From: RGDT01 sp964630925
GTDB taxonomy: Bacteria > Planctomycetota > Planctomycetia > Gemmatales > Gemmataceae
Assembly (NCBI GenBank): GCA_964630925.1
Contig: CAZVZK010000152.1
Coordinates: 1-24,246, forward strand
Direction of reading: 5' to 3'
DNA: 24,246 nucleotides
The first letter of the stretch is position 1. The number at the start of each line of letters is the position of its first letter. The notes under the pieces were generated by a model. That model had not been told where the DNA came from and did not search any database. It saw only the letters and a program-made list of their open reading frames with translations. The translations under genes were made by a program, and so were the position numbers. Below, in pieces: positions 15,550 through 24,059 of the stretch.

Positions 15550-16890
15550 TCACCCCGGCAGCTTGTACGGCTTGCGATACTCGTAACTCAAGAGCCGATT
15601 CGCCGCCTCGCTGTTGGTGAACCGCTCCGCCTTGCCGTCCCACTCCAGCAACGCCCGCGTCTTGTGCGCGATGTTGCCGATGACCGCCGCCGTCGTCGCC
15701 CGGTGCCCCGTCTCCACGTCGCAGTTGCACGCCTTGCGGCTCCTCACGCAGTCCAGGAAGTTCCGGGCGTGCAGCGGCGTCGCGTCCTTGTCCTCCTTCT
15801 TCGCCGGCTTGATGTGCTGCTTCGCCCCGGTGCGCCACCCCTTCTCCACGGTGCGGTCAACCGGCGTCCGCGCCGGGAACGGGTTCGGCGTGATGTTGTC
15901 GGGGATGATCTCGTACCCGTTGCGGAGGATCAGCATCGTCCCCTTGGTGCCGCGGAATTCGATCTCGGCGTTGCGCAGGCCCCACGGCCCGGCGTTGGCG
16001 TTGATCTGCGTGAACGTGACGAGCGTCCCGCCGGGGTACTGCCACATCACCTCCATCGTGTCCGGCACCTCGCGGTTGTCCTCGACGGCGAACTTGCCAC
16101 CCATTGCCGCGACGGAGAGTGGCCTGTCCTGCCCCAGCGCCCACTGGATCATGTCGAGGTAGTGGACGCCGAAGTTCGTGAGCTGCCCGCCCGAGTGGTC
16201 GTAGAACCAGCGGAAGCGGTAGAACGTGCGGTTGGCGTTGTACTTCCGCAGCGGCGCCGGCCCCAGCCACGCCTCCCAGTCGAGCCCCTCCGGCGCGTCG
16301 CCGTCCTTGGGGCTGTCGATCCCCTTCGGCCACTCGTTCTGGATGTGGAACGCGCGGGCGAACGTCACCTTGCCGATGGCCCCGCCCCGCACCAGCTCGG
16401 CGGCCTCCTTCAGGTACGGCGCCGACCGCCGCATGATGCCCACCTGCACGACGCGCCTGTGCTTCCTCGCCGCGTCCGCCATCCGCCGGCCCTCCACCAC
16501 CGTCAGCGACAACGGCTTCTCGACGTACACGTCCTTCTCGGCCTGGCAGGCGTGGATCATCTGCAGCGCGTGCCAGTGGTCCGGCGTGCTGATCACGACG
16601 GCGTCCACCTCCTTGCTCGCCAGCAGGTCGCGGTAGTCCTTGTACCGCTTCGGCGTGCCGCCGATCTTCTTCGCGGCGAAGTCGAGGTACGGATCGTGGA
16701 TGTCGCAGAGGCCCGTGACCTGGCAGTCCTTGTGCTGGAGGAAGCCGTCCAGCACCTGATCGCCGCGGTTACCCAGGCCGATGAACCCGAGGCGGATGCG
16801 TTCGGCGGCGCCGGCGGCGCGGCCCGCCGCCAGGGCGGTGAGGCCCGCGGCCCCGGCGAGGTGGAACGTCCTGCGCGTCAGCGTGCCCAT
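15550..16890 (-). CDS. Tat-exported Gfo/Idh/MocA oxidoreductase
   Basis: A 446-residue NAD(P)-dependent sugar or inositol-type dehydrogenase exported by the Tat pathway. The N-terminus TRRTFHLAGAAGLTALAAG (5-23) is a twin-arginine signal. The Rossmann nucleotide-binding motif is GFIGLGNRG (35-43); the catalytic/structural EKP motif is VEKPLS (123-128); the C-terminal domain motif GGQLTNFGVHYLD (234-246), with H243, is typical of the family. The ending LLSYEYRKPYKLPG is common among planctomycete members. It probably acts on a carbohydrate in the periplasm, with cofactor loaded before export. GGAG lies just upstream of ATG 16890. It stands alone, convergent with the DUF4058 pair. The substrate cannot be inferred. 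Confidence 0.92.
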   Translation of the reverse strand: MGTLTRRTFHLAGAAGLTALAAGRAAGAAERIRLGFIGLGNRGDQVLDGFLQHKDCQVTGLCDIHDPYLDFAAKKIGGTPKRYKDYRDLLASKEVDAVVISTPDHWHALQMIHACQAEKDVYVEKPLSLTVVEGRRMADAARKHRRVVQVGIMRRSAPYLKEAAELVRGGAIGKVTFARAFHIQNEWPKGIDSPKDGDAPEGLDWEAWLGPAPLRKYNANRTFYRFRWFYDHSGGQLTNFGVHYLDMIQWALGQDRPLSVAAMGGKFAVEDNREVPDTMEVMWQYPGGTLVTFTQINANAGPWGLRNAEIEFRGTKGTMLILRNGYEIIPDNITPNPFPARTPVDRTVEKGWRTGAKQHIKPAKKEDKDATPLHARNFLDCVRSRKACNCDVETGHRATTAAVIGNIAHKTRALLEWDGKAERFTNSEAANRLLSYEYRKPYKLPG

Positions 16891-17188
16891 GTCCCCATCT
16901 CCGCCCGGATGATCTTGCCTCTCAGGGTGGGCAGGTCATGCCGCTCTCAGCATAGGGCCATCAGGGCCATGCGTCAGCAGCTCACGGGGAGGCAGAGCGC
17001 GGGGCTGGCGACAGCGAGGCGCGTCGTTCATCGTCAAGGGTGCCAAGAAAGCCAAGGGTGCCAACGAGGCCCTCGGGATGGACGCCGTCCGCGTCGCTTC
17101 GATGACGACGACGCCCCTTCTTCTCAAGGGTGCCATCCAAGCGTGCCAGGCGTGCCAACGGGGATGGCTTCCTTGGCGGCCCGGAGGC
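16891..17188. repeat. Intergenic region with dispersed short direct repeats
   Basis: No gene supported. The 11-mer CAAGGGTGCCA occurs exactly three times (17035-17045, 17053-17063, 17125-17135), and GCGTGCCA occurs twice more at 17141-17157. On the minus strand these read as TTGGCACCCTTG-like units. They lie between the oxidoreductase start and the ruvB stop, so the region contains the oxidoreductase promoter and the end of the ruv transcript. Whether the repeats are a genome-wide family cannot be told from one locus. Confidence 0.65.
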
Positions 17189-18253
17189 TCACCGCTCGCC
17201 GTCGAACAGCCCCGGCTGGCCCTCGCCCTCCTTCCGCTTCGGGACGCGCCCGAGGAGCGTGTACGCCCGGGGCGTCGCCATGCGTCCGCGCGGCGTCCGC
17301 ATGATGAACTGCTCGCGCAGCAGGTATGGTTCCACCTCGTCCGAGAGCGTGTCCGATGCGACGCTCATCGTCGCGGCCATCGCTTCCACGCCCGTCGGGC
17401 CCCCATCGAACAGGCCGACGAGCGTCTCCAGATAGCGCCTGTCCTGCTTGTCGAGGCCGTCCTTGTCCACCTCGGCCAGGTCGAGGGCGGCGCGGGCCAC
17501 GTCGAGCGAGATGCGTCCGTCGGTCTCGCTGGCGGCGTACGAGCGCGTCCACCACAGCCGGTTGTTGGCGATGCGCGGCGTGCCGCGGCTACGGCGTGCC
17601 AGCTCCAGGCAGGCGTCGTCGGAGGTGAGCGTCTCCAGCTTCTTCGCGTTCACCTTGACGATGCGGGCCAGCTCCTCGACGGTGTAATACTCCAGGTGCT
17701 CGTGCGTGCGGAAGCGGTCGCGCATCGGCCCCGACAGCATGCCGCTCCGTGTCGTCGCGCCGATCAGCGTGAACGGCTTCAGGGGGATCGAGAGCGTGCG
17801 GGCGTTCATCCCCTCGCCGGTGACGATGTCCACGCGGAAGTCCTCCATCGCGGGGTAGAGGAACTCCTCCACCACCCGCGGCATGCGGTGGATCTCGTCG
17901 ATGAACAGGAACGACCCCTCCGTGGCGTTCAGCAGGAACGGGATGAGGTCGCCGGGCTTGGTCAGGGCCGGGGCGCTCGTCATCTGGAGCGTCGTGCCCA
18001 TCTCGTTGGGCAGGACGGTGGCGAACGTCGTCTTGCCCAGGCCCGGCGGGCCGTCGAACAGGATGTGGCCGATCGGCTCCTTGAGCTTCCGGGCGGCGTT
18101 GAGGATGATCCCCAGACGCTTGACCGCCGCCTGCTGCCCGATCACCTCGGTGAGCAATTTGGGGCGCAGGGCCGAGTCGTACTCACGGCCCGACAGGATG
18201 GGGTCCGGTTCGTCCGGCCCGCCGCCGTTCATCACCACCGCTTCACGCGCCAT
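17189..18253 (-). CDS. ruvB: Holliday junction branch migration ATPase RuvB
   Basis: A 354-residue AAA+ motor that drives branch migration with RuvA. Motifs: LRPKLLTEVIGQ (29-40), Walker A GPPGLGKT (68-75), Walker B FIDEIHRM (117-124), sensor 1 GATTRSG (165-171), arginine finger in MRDRF (177-181), sensor 2 GTPRIAN (224-230), and the C-terminal winged-helix DNA-binding signature RTPRGRMATPRAY. The N-terminal 20 residues are extra. After sensor 2 the usual NRLLRRVRD is replaced by NNRLWWTRS, an unusual substitution of two arginines by tryptophans. It begins 16 bases after the ruvA stop, with GAGGTG as likely ribosome-binding site, and is the last gene of the ruvC-ruvA-ruvB unit. Confidence 0.95.
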   Translation of the reverse strand: MAREAVVMNGGGPDEPDPILSGREYDSALRPKLLTEVIGQQAAVKRLGIILNAARKLKEPIGHILFDGPPGLGKTTFATVLPNEMGTTLQMTSAPALTKPGDLIPFLLNATEGSFLFIDEIHRMPRVVEEFLYPAMEDFRVDIVTGEGMNARTLSIPLKPFTLIGATTRSGMLSGPMRDRFRTHEHLEYYTVEELARIVKVNAKKLETLTSDDACLELARRSRGTPRIANNRLWWTRSYAASETDGRISLDVARAALDLAEVDKDGLDKQDRRYLETLVGLFDGGPTGVEAMAATMSVASDTLSDEVEPYLLREQFIMRTPRGRMATPRAYTLLGRVPKRKEGEGQPGLFDGER

Positions 18254-18269
18254 CGCGGCACCTCATGGC

Positions 18270-18932
18270 TCATTTCTTGCTCGCGAAGATCGCGCGCAGG
18301 ATCTCCTCGGATGTCTTGAACGTCTGGCCCGCCACCAGGACGGAATCGAGCTTGCCGCGCGCCTCCTGCGGCGAGTGCCCCAGCCCCATCAGGGCGGAGT
18401 ACGCCTCCTCCAGGATGTTCCCCTCGACCACTGCCGTCGGTGCGACCTCGTCCGCCGCGGGGGCCGGGTCGCCCTCGGCACGCGGGGCCGCCGGCGTCGG
18501 CAGCATCGCGAAGCGCACCACCTTGCGGCGCAGGGCGGCGACGATCTTGTCCGCCGTCGCGGCGCCGATGCCGGGCAACGTCGCGAGCCACTTGGCGTCC
18601 TGGCGCTGGATGGCCTCGGCGATATCCTTCACGGGCCGCGCCAGCGCCTTCAGCGCCTTCTTCGTCCCCACGCCGTCCACCGTGCAGAACAGCTCGAAGA
18701 ACTCCAGCTCGATCTCGTGCAGGAACCCCACCAGGCGCGGCGTCACCTTGCCGCGCGACGGGTCGCCGTCCATGAAGTGGACGGTGTGGAACGACGCCTC
18801 GCGGCCCACGCGCATCTGGATCGTCCGCCGCACGAACTCGGGGATCAGCACCTGGTACTCGAACGGGCCGGCCTGGAGGCGGGCCTCCTCGTCCAGCACC
18901 TTGTTGAGGACGCCCGTCACGCGGGTGATCAT
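18270..18932 (-). CDS. ruvA: Holliday junction DNA-binding protein RuvA
   Basis: A 220-residue tetrameric protein that binds four-way junctions and loads RuvB. The N-terminal OB-fold (1-75, starting MITRVTGVL) is divergent. Two helix-hairpin-helix motifs follow: VDGVGTKKAL (85-94) and LPGIGAATADKI (119-130). A linker at 143-170 is Ala/Pro-rich, and the C-terminal RuvB-binding domain is about 172-220 (EEAYSALMGLGHSPQEA). ATG 18932 overlaps the ruvC stop by four bases (ATGA), indicating translational coupling; the frame is open to 18962, but a longer start would lie within ruvC and lacks family similarity. Confidence 0.92.
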   Translation of the reverse strand: MITRVTGVLNKVLDEEARLQAGPFEYQVLIPEFVRRTIQMRVGREASFHTVHFMDGDPSRGKVTPRLVGFLHEIELEFFELFCTVDGVGTKKALKALARPVKDIAEAIQRQDAKWLATLPGIGAATADKIVAALRRKVVRFAMLPTPAAPRAEGDPAPAADEVAPTAVVEGNILEEAYSALMGLGHSPQEARGKLDSVLVAGQTFKTSEEILRAIFASKK

Positions 18933-19435
18933 TTCGGCACCTTCAGCGAGTAGTGGTGACACAGCGCCGCCGCCAGGGCGTCGGCCATGTCGTTCGGCTC
19001 GGGGAGCTTGGGGAGGTTGAACTCGCGCATCATCGCCCGCTGCAAGTCTTCCTTGGTGGCCCTGCCGTGCCCGGTGATGGTCTTCTTGATGCGCGGGGCC
19101 GTGTAGTTCACGATACGCGCGCCCCGCTGCGCCCCCGCCAGCAGGATCGCCCCCCTGGCGTGCGCCATCAGGATGGCCGTCCGCGGGTGCTCGTAGTGGG
19201 CGAAGAGCGTCTCCACGACCATCACGGCCGGGGTGTACTCATCCAACACCCCACATATACCATCGTACAGTTCCCGGACGCGCAGTGCCACGTCGGTTGT
19301 CTTCTTCCCTGCGGACGTGCCGCGGATGACGCCGGCCTCGCAGATGTGCGGGCCGCGCGGCCTCTGTTCAAGGACGGCGTACCCGGTGACGCGGAGGCCG
19401 GGGTCGACGCCGAGGATGCGTGCGGGCTTGCTCAT
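18929..19435 (-). CDS. ruvC: Holliday junction endonuclease RuvC
   Basis: A 168-residue RNase H-fold resolvase, which cuts Holliday junctions symmetrically. The catalytic acids are visible: D11 in GVDPGLRVTG, E75 in MVVETLF, and D149/D152 in EPNDMADALAAAL. The DNA-contacting loop TITGHGRATKEDLQ (119-132) matches the family. Length is normal. It is the first gene of the operon; its upstream region (19436-19665) is non-coding and should contain the operon promoter, though I could not place one firmly. Confidence 0.95.
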   Translation of the reverse strand: MSKPARILGVDPGLRVTGYAVLEQRPRGPHICEAGVIRGTSAGKKTTDVALRVRELYDGICGVLDEYTPAVMVVETLFAHYEHPRTAILMAHARGAILLAGAQRGARIVNYTAPRIKKTITGHGRATKEDLQRAMMREFNLPKLPEPNDMADALAAALCHHYSLKVPK

Positions 19436-19665
19436 GCCCGCAGCGTACCCTGCCGCCCCGGATCACCGCAAGACCATCGGCCCTTTTCCAGCTCTGCGGA
19501 GTCGGGCCGGAGGGGCGTCGATGTGCCGGCGCGACGCCTTGGCCAAGCGTCGCGCCGGGCCGGGGTGCGCGTGCGGATGCGGGCCGGCCCGCGCCGGTGC
19601 GCCCCCATCGCCCTCCTGTCCTCATCCGGGTTGACGCTTCCATGCCGGGCGGCCACGCCGCGTCC

Positions 19666-20808
19666 TCACCCGCTGTCCAGCCGGATCTGCATGCCCTCCT
19701 GCCCGCCGAAGCAGCCCGCCGGCCACGCCAGGTTCCGCAGGCTCTCCACCAGCGCCTTCGTTATGTCCCTCAGCCCGCCCAGCAGCGCCGCCGCCGTCCT
19801 CTTCCCGTTCTCGCGTGCCAGCGCCCTCAGCAGGCCGCCCTTCTCCAGGAGCTGCATCAGGATGTGCGCCACCTGCATCAGCAGATAATACGCCCCGAAG
19901 TGACCCTTCTCCGAGTAGGCGTGCTCCAGATCCATCCCCCCGTTCTTATGATCGTTGAACCCCTGGTTCTCCTCACGCCACCGCGCACGCCCGCGTCCCA
20001 CGCCAGGGCCTCGGCCGTCGTGGCGTCCACCTTCAGGTCCGCGCTCAACAGCCACGCCCACTCCGACCTCTCCCCGCCCGGCCCCTCCCCGCGGTAGAAG
20101 AGCGCCTTGAGGCCCACTCACGCCCCTCGCCGTCCGTGTACGGCAGGCGGCCCTGCCAGCGGTACTCGTGCCGCCGGCCGCCGCCCTCCGTCACGAGCGC
20201 GTCCTCGGGGCACATCCCCAGCAGCGTCCGCGCCTCGCGCCACAGGGCCGACAGCGCCCCCTCCTTGAACACCGCCACGAACGACGCCCGCGCCTCCTTC
20301 GCCATCTGGAAGCCCGTGCCGCAGGCGTACAGCGCGTCCAGCGTCAGGCACAGGGGCGTCATGGGGAAGTCGCGGCGGACGCCCTCCAGCAGGCGGCGGC
20401 ACGCCTTCAGCTCGCAGTCCTGCTTGCGTCTCTGCTCGCCCGCACCGGGCGGGGTGTCCGCGAGCTGGCGGTTGTCGATGAACTCGGTGCCGAGGGAGAG
20501 GGCCGTCTCGGCCGGCCCCAGCACCTTGGCCTCCAGCACCTGGTGGGAGTACAGGGTGCGCTCGCCGCACGCCCGCGTCAGGCAGTGCTCGCAGTGGCGC
20601 TCGCGGAACGTCAGGTAGCCGCTGCCGTCCACGGCCGTCACCAGGCGGCCCTGAACACGCGCCCCGTCCAGCACCCGTGTGCGGATCAGCCGCAGCGTTT
20701 GGGCACCCTGTTGAGGGTGGCGGCCAGGACGGGGCCGCGTGGGGCGAGGCGTGCGAGGGGTGCCTCGAGGGAGCGGCGGATGTCGGTGGGGTGGTCGGGG
20801 ATGCGCAT
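19666..20808 (-). pseudogene. Frameshifted DDE-type transposase remnant
   Basis: The minus strand encodes one transposase broken across three frames. The N-terminal piece (20808 to about 20686; MRIPDHPTDIRRSLEAPL) ends in a stop. The middle piece (about 20700 to 20115) holds AVDGSGYLTFRERHCEHCL, with the first catalytic Asp, then KQDCELKACRRLL and TLDALYACG with the likely second Asp. A third piece (about 20117 to 19995; GLKALFYRGEG) carries the core on, and the final piece (about 20000 to 19666) carries REENQGFNDHKNGGMDLEHA, with the catalytic Glu, and YYLLMQVAHILMQLLEKG. This family, with the ENxGFNxxKN-LEH signature, is common in planctomycetes. At least three indels are needed to read through, so it is probably inactive. 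No terminal inverted repeats or target duplication were found. Confidence 0.8.
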
Positions 20809-21275
20809 GGCAGGTCCCAGCACGGGTTTGCGTCGGCGATCAGCGAGCAGGGTGAGGGGGCAGCCTACCCAGACCCGGGCCGGACAATCAAGACGCGAAG
20901 AATGGGGCGAGGGCAGGGCCGCGGGCCCCTCGCCCTCCGCGCCTCGGGCGTAAGCACTTACGACTGGATCAACGGTGCGAAGAATCACTCACTCCGCGGA
21001 GCTGAGAGCCGGGGAGGCCCAGCGCCCTGCGGATTTCCGCCGGCGGGCGCAGCCGGGCGGCCGGGTTTCCATAGGCTGACGGTCAAGTTCATGAGTGCGG
21101 TCAGGGGGCGGGCGGACACGTCGGCCCGTCCTCTTTGCTTCGATCCTGTCCACCGGAAGAGGCGAACAACAACCTGGCCCGTCCTCCCGCCAGCCGTGGC
21201 ACGGGCCGCCGGATCGTCACCTCACCGGGTCGGACAGGCGGGGACGTGCGCCACCTGCTGGGCCGAACGGAGACC
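20809..21275. other. Intergenic region upstream of the kinase gene
   Basis: No gene supported. It includes DNA that may belong to the decayed insertion element (the transposase's first frame stays open to 20988), a perfect short palindrome at 20949-20962, and the leader of the kinase gene. The kinase frame is open back to 21135 without similarity. Confidence 0.6.
20949..20962. repeat. Short perfect palindrome CGTAAG-CA-CTTACG
   Basis: Two 6-bp arms separated by two bases. It could be an operator, or part of the end of the decayed insertion element. No matching copy was seen on the other side of the transposase remnant. Confidence 0.6.
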
Positions 21276-24059
21276 ATGACGCCGACCCAGCCCCCCGACG
21301 GCAAGACGCCAGACCTGTCCGGCACCCGCGCCGGGCCGGGGGGGCGTTATCGCCTCCTGTACGAGATCGCCCGCGGCGGCATGGGGGCCGTGTACCGCGC
21401 CGAGGATGAGCAGTTCGGACGGGCCCTCGCGGTCAAGGTCATGCTGGGCAGCCCGGCGCGCAGCCCCGGCCTGGTCCGCCGCTTCGAGCAGGAGGCGCGC
21501 ATCACCGGCCAGCTCCAGCACCCCGGCGTGCCGCCCGCCCATGACGTGGGCACCCTACCCGACGGCAGGCCGTACCTGGCGATGAAGCTTGTGGAGGGCC
21601 AAACCCTGGCCGAGCTGTTCGCCGTCCGCAGCTCGCCCGCCGAGGCGCAGGCCCGCGTGCTGGGCGTGTTCGAGGCGGTCTGCCGCGTCATCGCCTACGC
21701 CCACGCGCGTGGCATCGCCCACAACGACCTCAAGCCGGGCAACGTGATGGTGGGCGCGTTCGGCGAGATCCAGGTCATGGACTGGGGCCTGGCCCAGCCG
21801 CAGACGCCCCCGGGTGCCGAGGCCGGCTCGTCGGAGTACCCGCCGCCCCCCCCCGGCGGCGACGCGGTGCTAGGCACGCCGGCCTACATGGCCCCGGAGA
21901 GGGCCCACGGCGGGCGCGGCGGCCTGCGTTCGGACGTGTTCTCGCTGGGTGCGATCCTGTGCGAGCTGCTCACGGGCCGGCCGCCGTTCGCAGGCACGCC
22001 CCTGGTGAGGGCGCTGGCGGGCGACACGTCGGAGGCCGCACGCCGCCTGCGGGGCGTCTCAGGCCCGCCGGGCCTCGCCGAGCTGGCCGCCCGCTGCCTG
22101 GACGCCGACCCTGCGGGGCGGCCCGCCGACGCCGGGGAGCTGGCCGCCCTCGTCAGCGCCTGCCAGGAGGAGGCCCGCGTCCGCCTGCGCCAGGCCGACG
22201 CCGAGCGTGTCCGGGCCGCCGAGCGTGCCGAACGGGGGCGGATGCTCGCGCTCGTCGTCGTGGCGGCCGTGGCGATGGCGGTCCTGGCGGGCCTGTCGGT
22301 GTACCTGAGCGGCCGTGAGGAGGCCCGCCTCGCCGCCGAGCAGGAGCGCCGGGAGGAGGCCGCCCGCCGCGCCGCCGGCGCCGCCTTGACCCGCGCCCGC
22401 GAGCTGGCGGGCCGCCGCGCATGGGCCGACGCCCTGGCGGCCCTCGCCCCCGCCCGCGAACAGCCCGGCGGCCTGGGGGAGCAACTGCTCGGCCTGGAGA
22501 CCGGCCTGCGTCTGGCCCTCGACCTGGAGCAGGCACGCCTCGCCGGCAGGCTGGCGCCCCCCGAGGCGGGACCTCGCCTCGCCGAGCAGGCCCTGGCACG
22601 GCACGGCATCTCGTTCACGGACGACGCCGCCGCGGCCGCCGCCCGCCTCCGCGGTGAGCCGGGCCTGACGGAGATCCTGGCGGCCCTGTACGAGCGTCTG
22701 GCGCGGGAGGAGGATGAGGGGACGCGGCGCTGGCTCCTGGCCGTCCTGGACCGTGCCGACGCCGACCCCTGGCGGGCCCGCCTGCGTACGGCGGCGGGGA
22801 GGGCGGAGCTGGAGGCGTTGGCCGCGGAGCCGCCGACGGACGCGCCGCCGGCGGGGGCGGTGCGGCTGCTGGCCTCGCGCCTGGGCGAGGACGCGGGACT
22901 CGCCTTCCGCCGGCGCATGCAGGCCGCCCACCCCGGCCACCTCTGGTACGCGCTCGACCTGTCGGCCGACCTGGCGCGGACTCCGGGCCACCTCACGGAG
23001 GCGCTTGCCGTGGCGCGGGCGGCGCTGGCGGCCCGGCCCTCGGCGGCGGCCGTCTGGTACAACCTGGGCCAACTGCTGCGCCGTGCCCGCCGGCCCGCCG
23101 AGGCCAGCGAGGCGTTCGGGCGGGCCGCCGGGCTGGCCTCCGACTCGACGGCGGTGCGCGTCGGCCTGGCGCTGGCGTTGGCCGAGGGGGGCCGGGCGGA
23201 CAAGGCGGCGGAGCAAGTGGCGTGGGTGTTCGACCGCGAGCCGGACAATCCGGACGCCCACGTCGCCGAGGGGCTGTTGAAGGTCCGCGTCGGCGACATG
23301 GCCGGCGCGGCACGCTCGCTGCTCTGTGCCGTCGAGGCGGCGCCGAGGCACGGCGTCGCGTGGGCCCATCTGGCGCTGGTGCGGCAGCGACAGGGGGACC
23401 TGCACGCGGCGGCGTTGGCCGCCCGCCGCGCCGTCGCCCTGTCCCCGGAGGACGCCCTGCCCTGGGTGGCGTTGGGCCTGTCCACTCTCGCGGCCCAGGA
23501 GTACACCGCCGCCGACGACGCCCTGACCCGGGCGGCATCGCTGGGCGGCATCGACGGCGCCCTTCTGACGGCCCGGCTGCCGGCCGATGCCGAGGCGGCC
23601 CTCCGCCAGCTCGCGGCGGCGCTGGCGTACGACCCCGGCCATCGGCCCGCCGAGGCGCTGATGGCGGCGCGGGTGGGCAAGGCCCCGGCGCTGGCGAGGG
23701 GCCTGCTGGAGGACGTGGCGCTGTGTCAGCCGGACCGGGCGGCGGTGTGGTCGTTGCTGGGCCGGGCCAGGTCCGCCGCGGGGCGGACGGACGCCGTGGC
23801 CGCCTGGCGGCGGGCGGCGGCGCTGGCCCCGACGGACCCCGAGCCGCGCCTGGAAGTGGGCCTGGCCCTGTGGCGGAATGCCGACAAGTCGGGCGCGCGG
23901 AGCGCCCTGTTCAACGCATGGGGCCTGGCGCCGCGCGACGCGCGGGCCATGTCGGTGCTGGTGGCCCTGCTCATGGAGATGGGCCGGACACGCGAGGCCG
24001 AGCAGATGCAGGCCCGCGCCCGTCGCGACGGCGTGACGTTGTTGCCGTTCACGCCTTGA
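21276..24059 (+). CDS. Membrane Ser/Thr protein kinase with C-terminal TPRs
   Basis: A 927-residue PknB-like (Hanks-type) kinase. Kinase domain about 25-298: Gly-loop IARGGMGAVY (31-40), ATP lysine K54 in LAVKVM, catalytic loop HNDLKPGN (149-156) with D151, metal site D169 in MDWG (in place of DFG), GTPAYMAPE (200-208). The usual HRD arginine is Asn (N150), unusual for an activation-loop-regulated kinase. A coiled basic stretch (298-322) leads to one transmembrane helix (about 323-346), then a charged Arg/Glu/Ala-rich segment (347-375) and TPR-like repeats (about 556-910, for example VWYNLGQLLRRARRPAEASEAF). The kinase faces the cytoplasm and the TPRs probably the other side. ATG 21276 is preceded by a weak ribosome-binding site (CGGAG). 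A long inverted repeat follows the stop. Confidence 0.9.
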   Translation: MTPTQPPDGKTPDLSGTRAGPGGRYRLLYEIARGGMGAVYRAEDEQFGRALAVKVMLGSPARSPGLVRRFEQEARITGQLQHPGVPPAHDVGTLPDGRPYLAMKLVEGQTLAELFAVRSSPAEAQARVLGVFEAVCRVIAYAHARGIAHNDLKPGNVMVGAFGEIQVMDWGLAQPQTPPGAEAGSSEYPPPPPGGDAVLGTPAYMAPERAHGGRGGLRSDVFSLGAILCELLTGRPPFAGTPLVRALAGDTSEAARRLRGVSGPPGLAELAARCLDADPAGRPADAGELAALVSACQEEARVRLRQADAERVRAAERAERGRMLALVVVAAVAMAVLAGLSVYLSGREEARLAAEQERREEAARRAAGAALTRARELAGRRAWADALAALAPAREQPGGLGEQLLGLETGLRLALDLEQARLAGRLAPPEAGPRLAEQALARHGISFTDDAAAAAARLRGEPGLTEILAALYERLAREEDEGTRRWLLAVLDRADADPWRARLRTAAGRAELEALAAEPPTDAPPAGAVRLLASRLGEDAGLAFRRRMQAAHPGHLWYALDLSADLARTPGHLTEALAVARAALAARPSAAAVWYNLGQLLRRARRPAEASEAFGRAAGLASDSTAVRVGLALALAEGGRADKAAEQVAWVFDREPDNPDAHVAEGLLKVRVGDMAGAARSLLCAVEAAPRHGVAWAHLALVRQRQGDLHAAALAARRAVALSPEDALPWVALGLSTLAAQEYTAADDALTRAASLGGIDGALLTARLPADAEAALRQLAAALAYDPGHRPAEALMAARVGKAPALARGLLEDVALCQPDRAAVWSLLGRARSAAGRTDAVAAWRRAAALAPTDPEPRLEVGLALWRNADKSGARSALFNAWGLAPRDARAMSVLVALLMEMGRTREAEQMQARARRDGVTLLPFTP

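Noticed and set aside
17035..17157. Possible CRISPR-like array in the repeated CAAGGGTGCCA units
   Set aside because: Units are only 11 bases, spacing is irregular (7 to 61 bases), and no cas genes are nearby.
15463..17304. 613-codon plus-strand open frame opposite the oxidoreductase
   Set aside because: It covers a gene with Tat signal, Rossmann and EKP motifs on the other strand; the antisense product has no recognisable features.
17078..18319. 413-codon plus-strand open frame opposite ruvB
   Set aside because: Shadow of ruvB, which has all RuvB motifs.
21884..23680. 598-codon minus-strand open frame opposite the kinase
   Set aside because: Ser/Arg/Ala-rich low-complexity shadow of the kinase/TPR gene.
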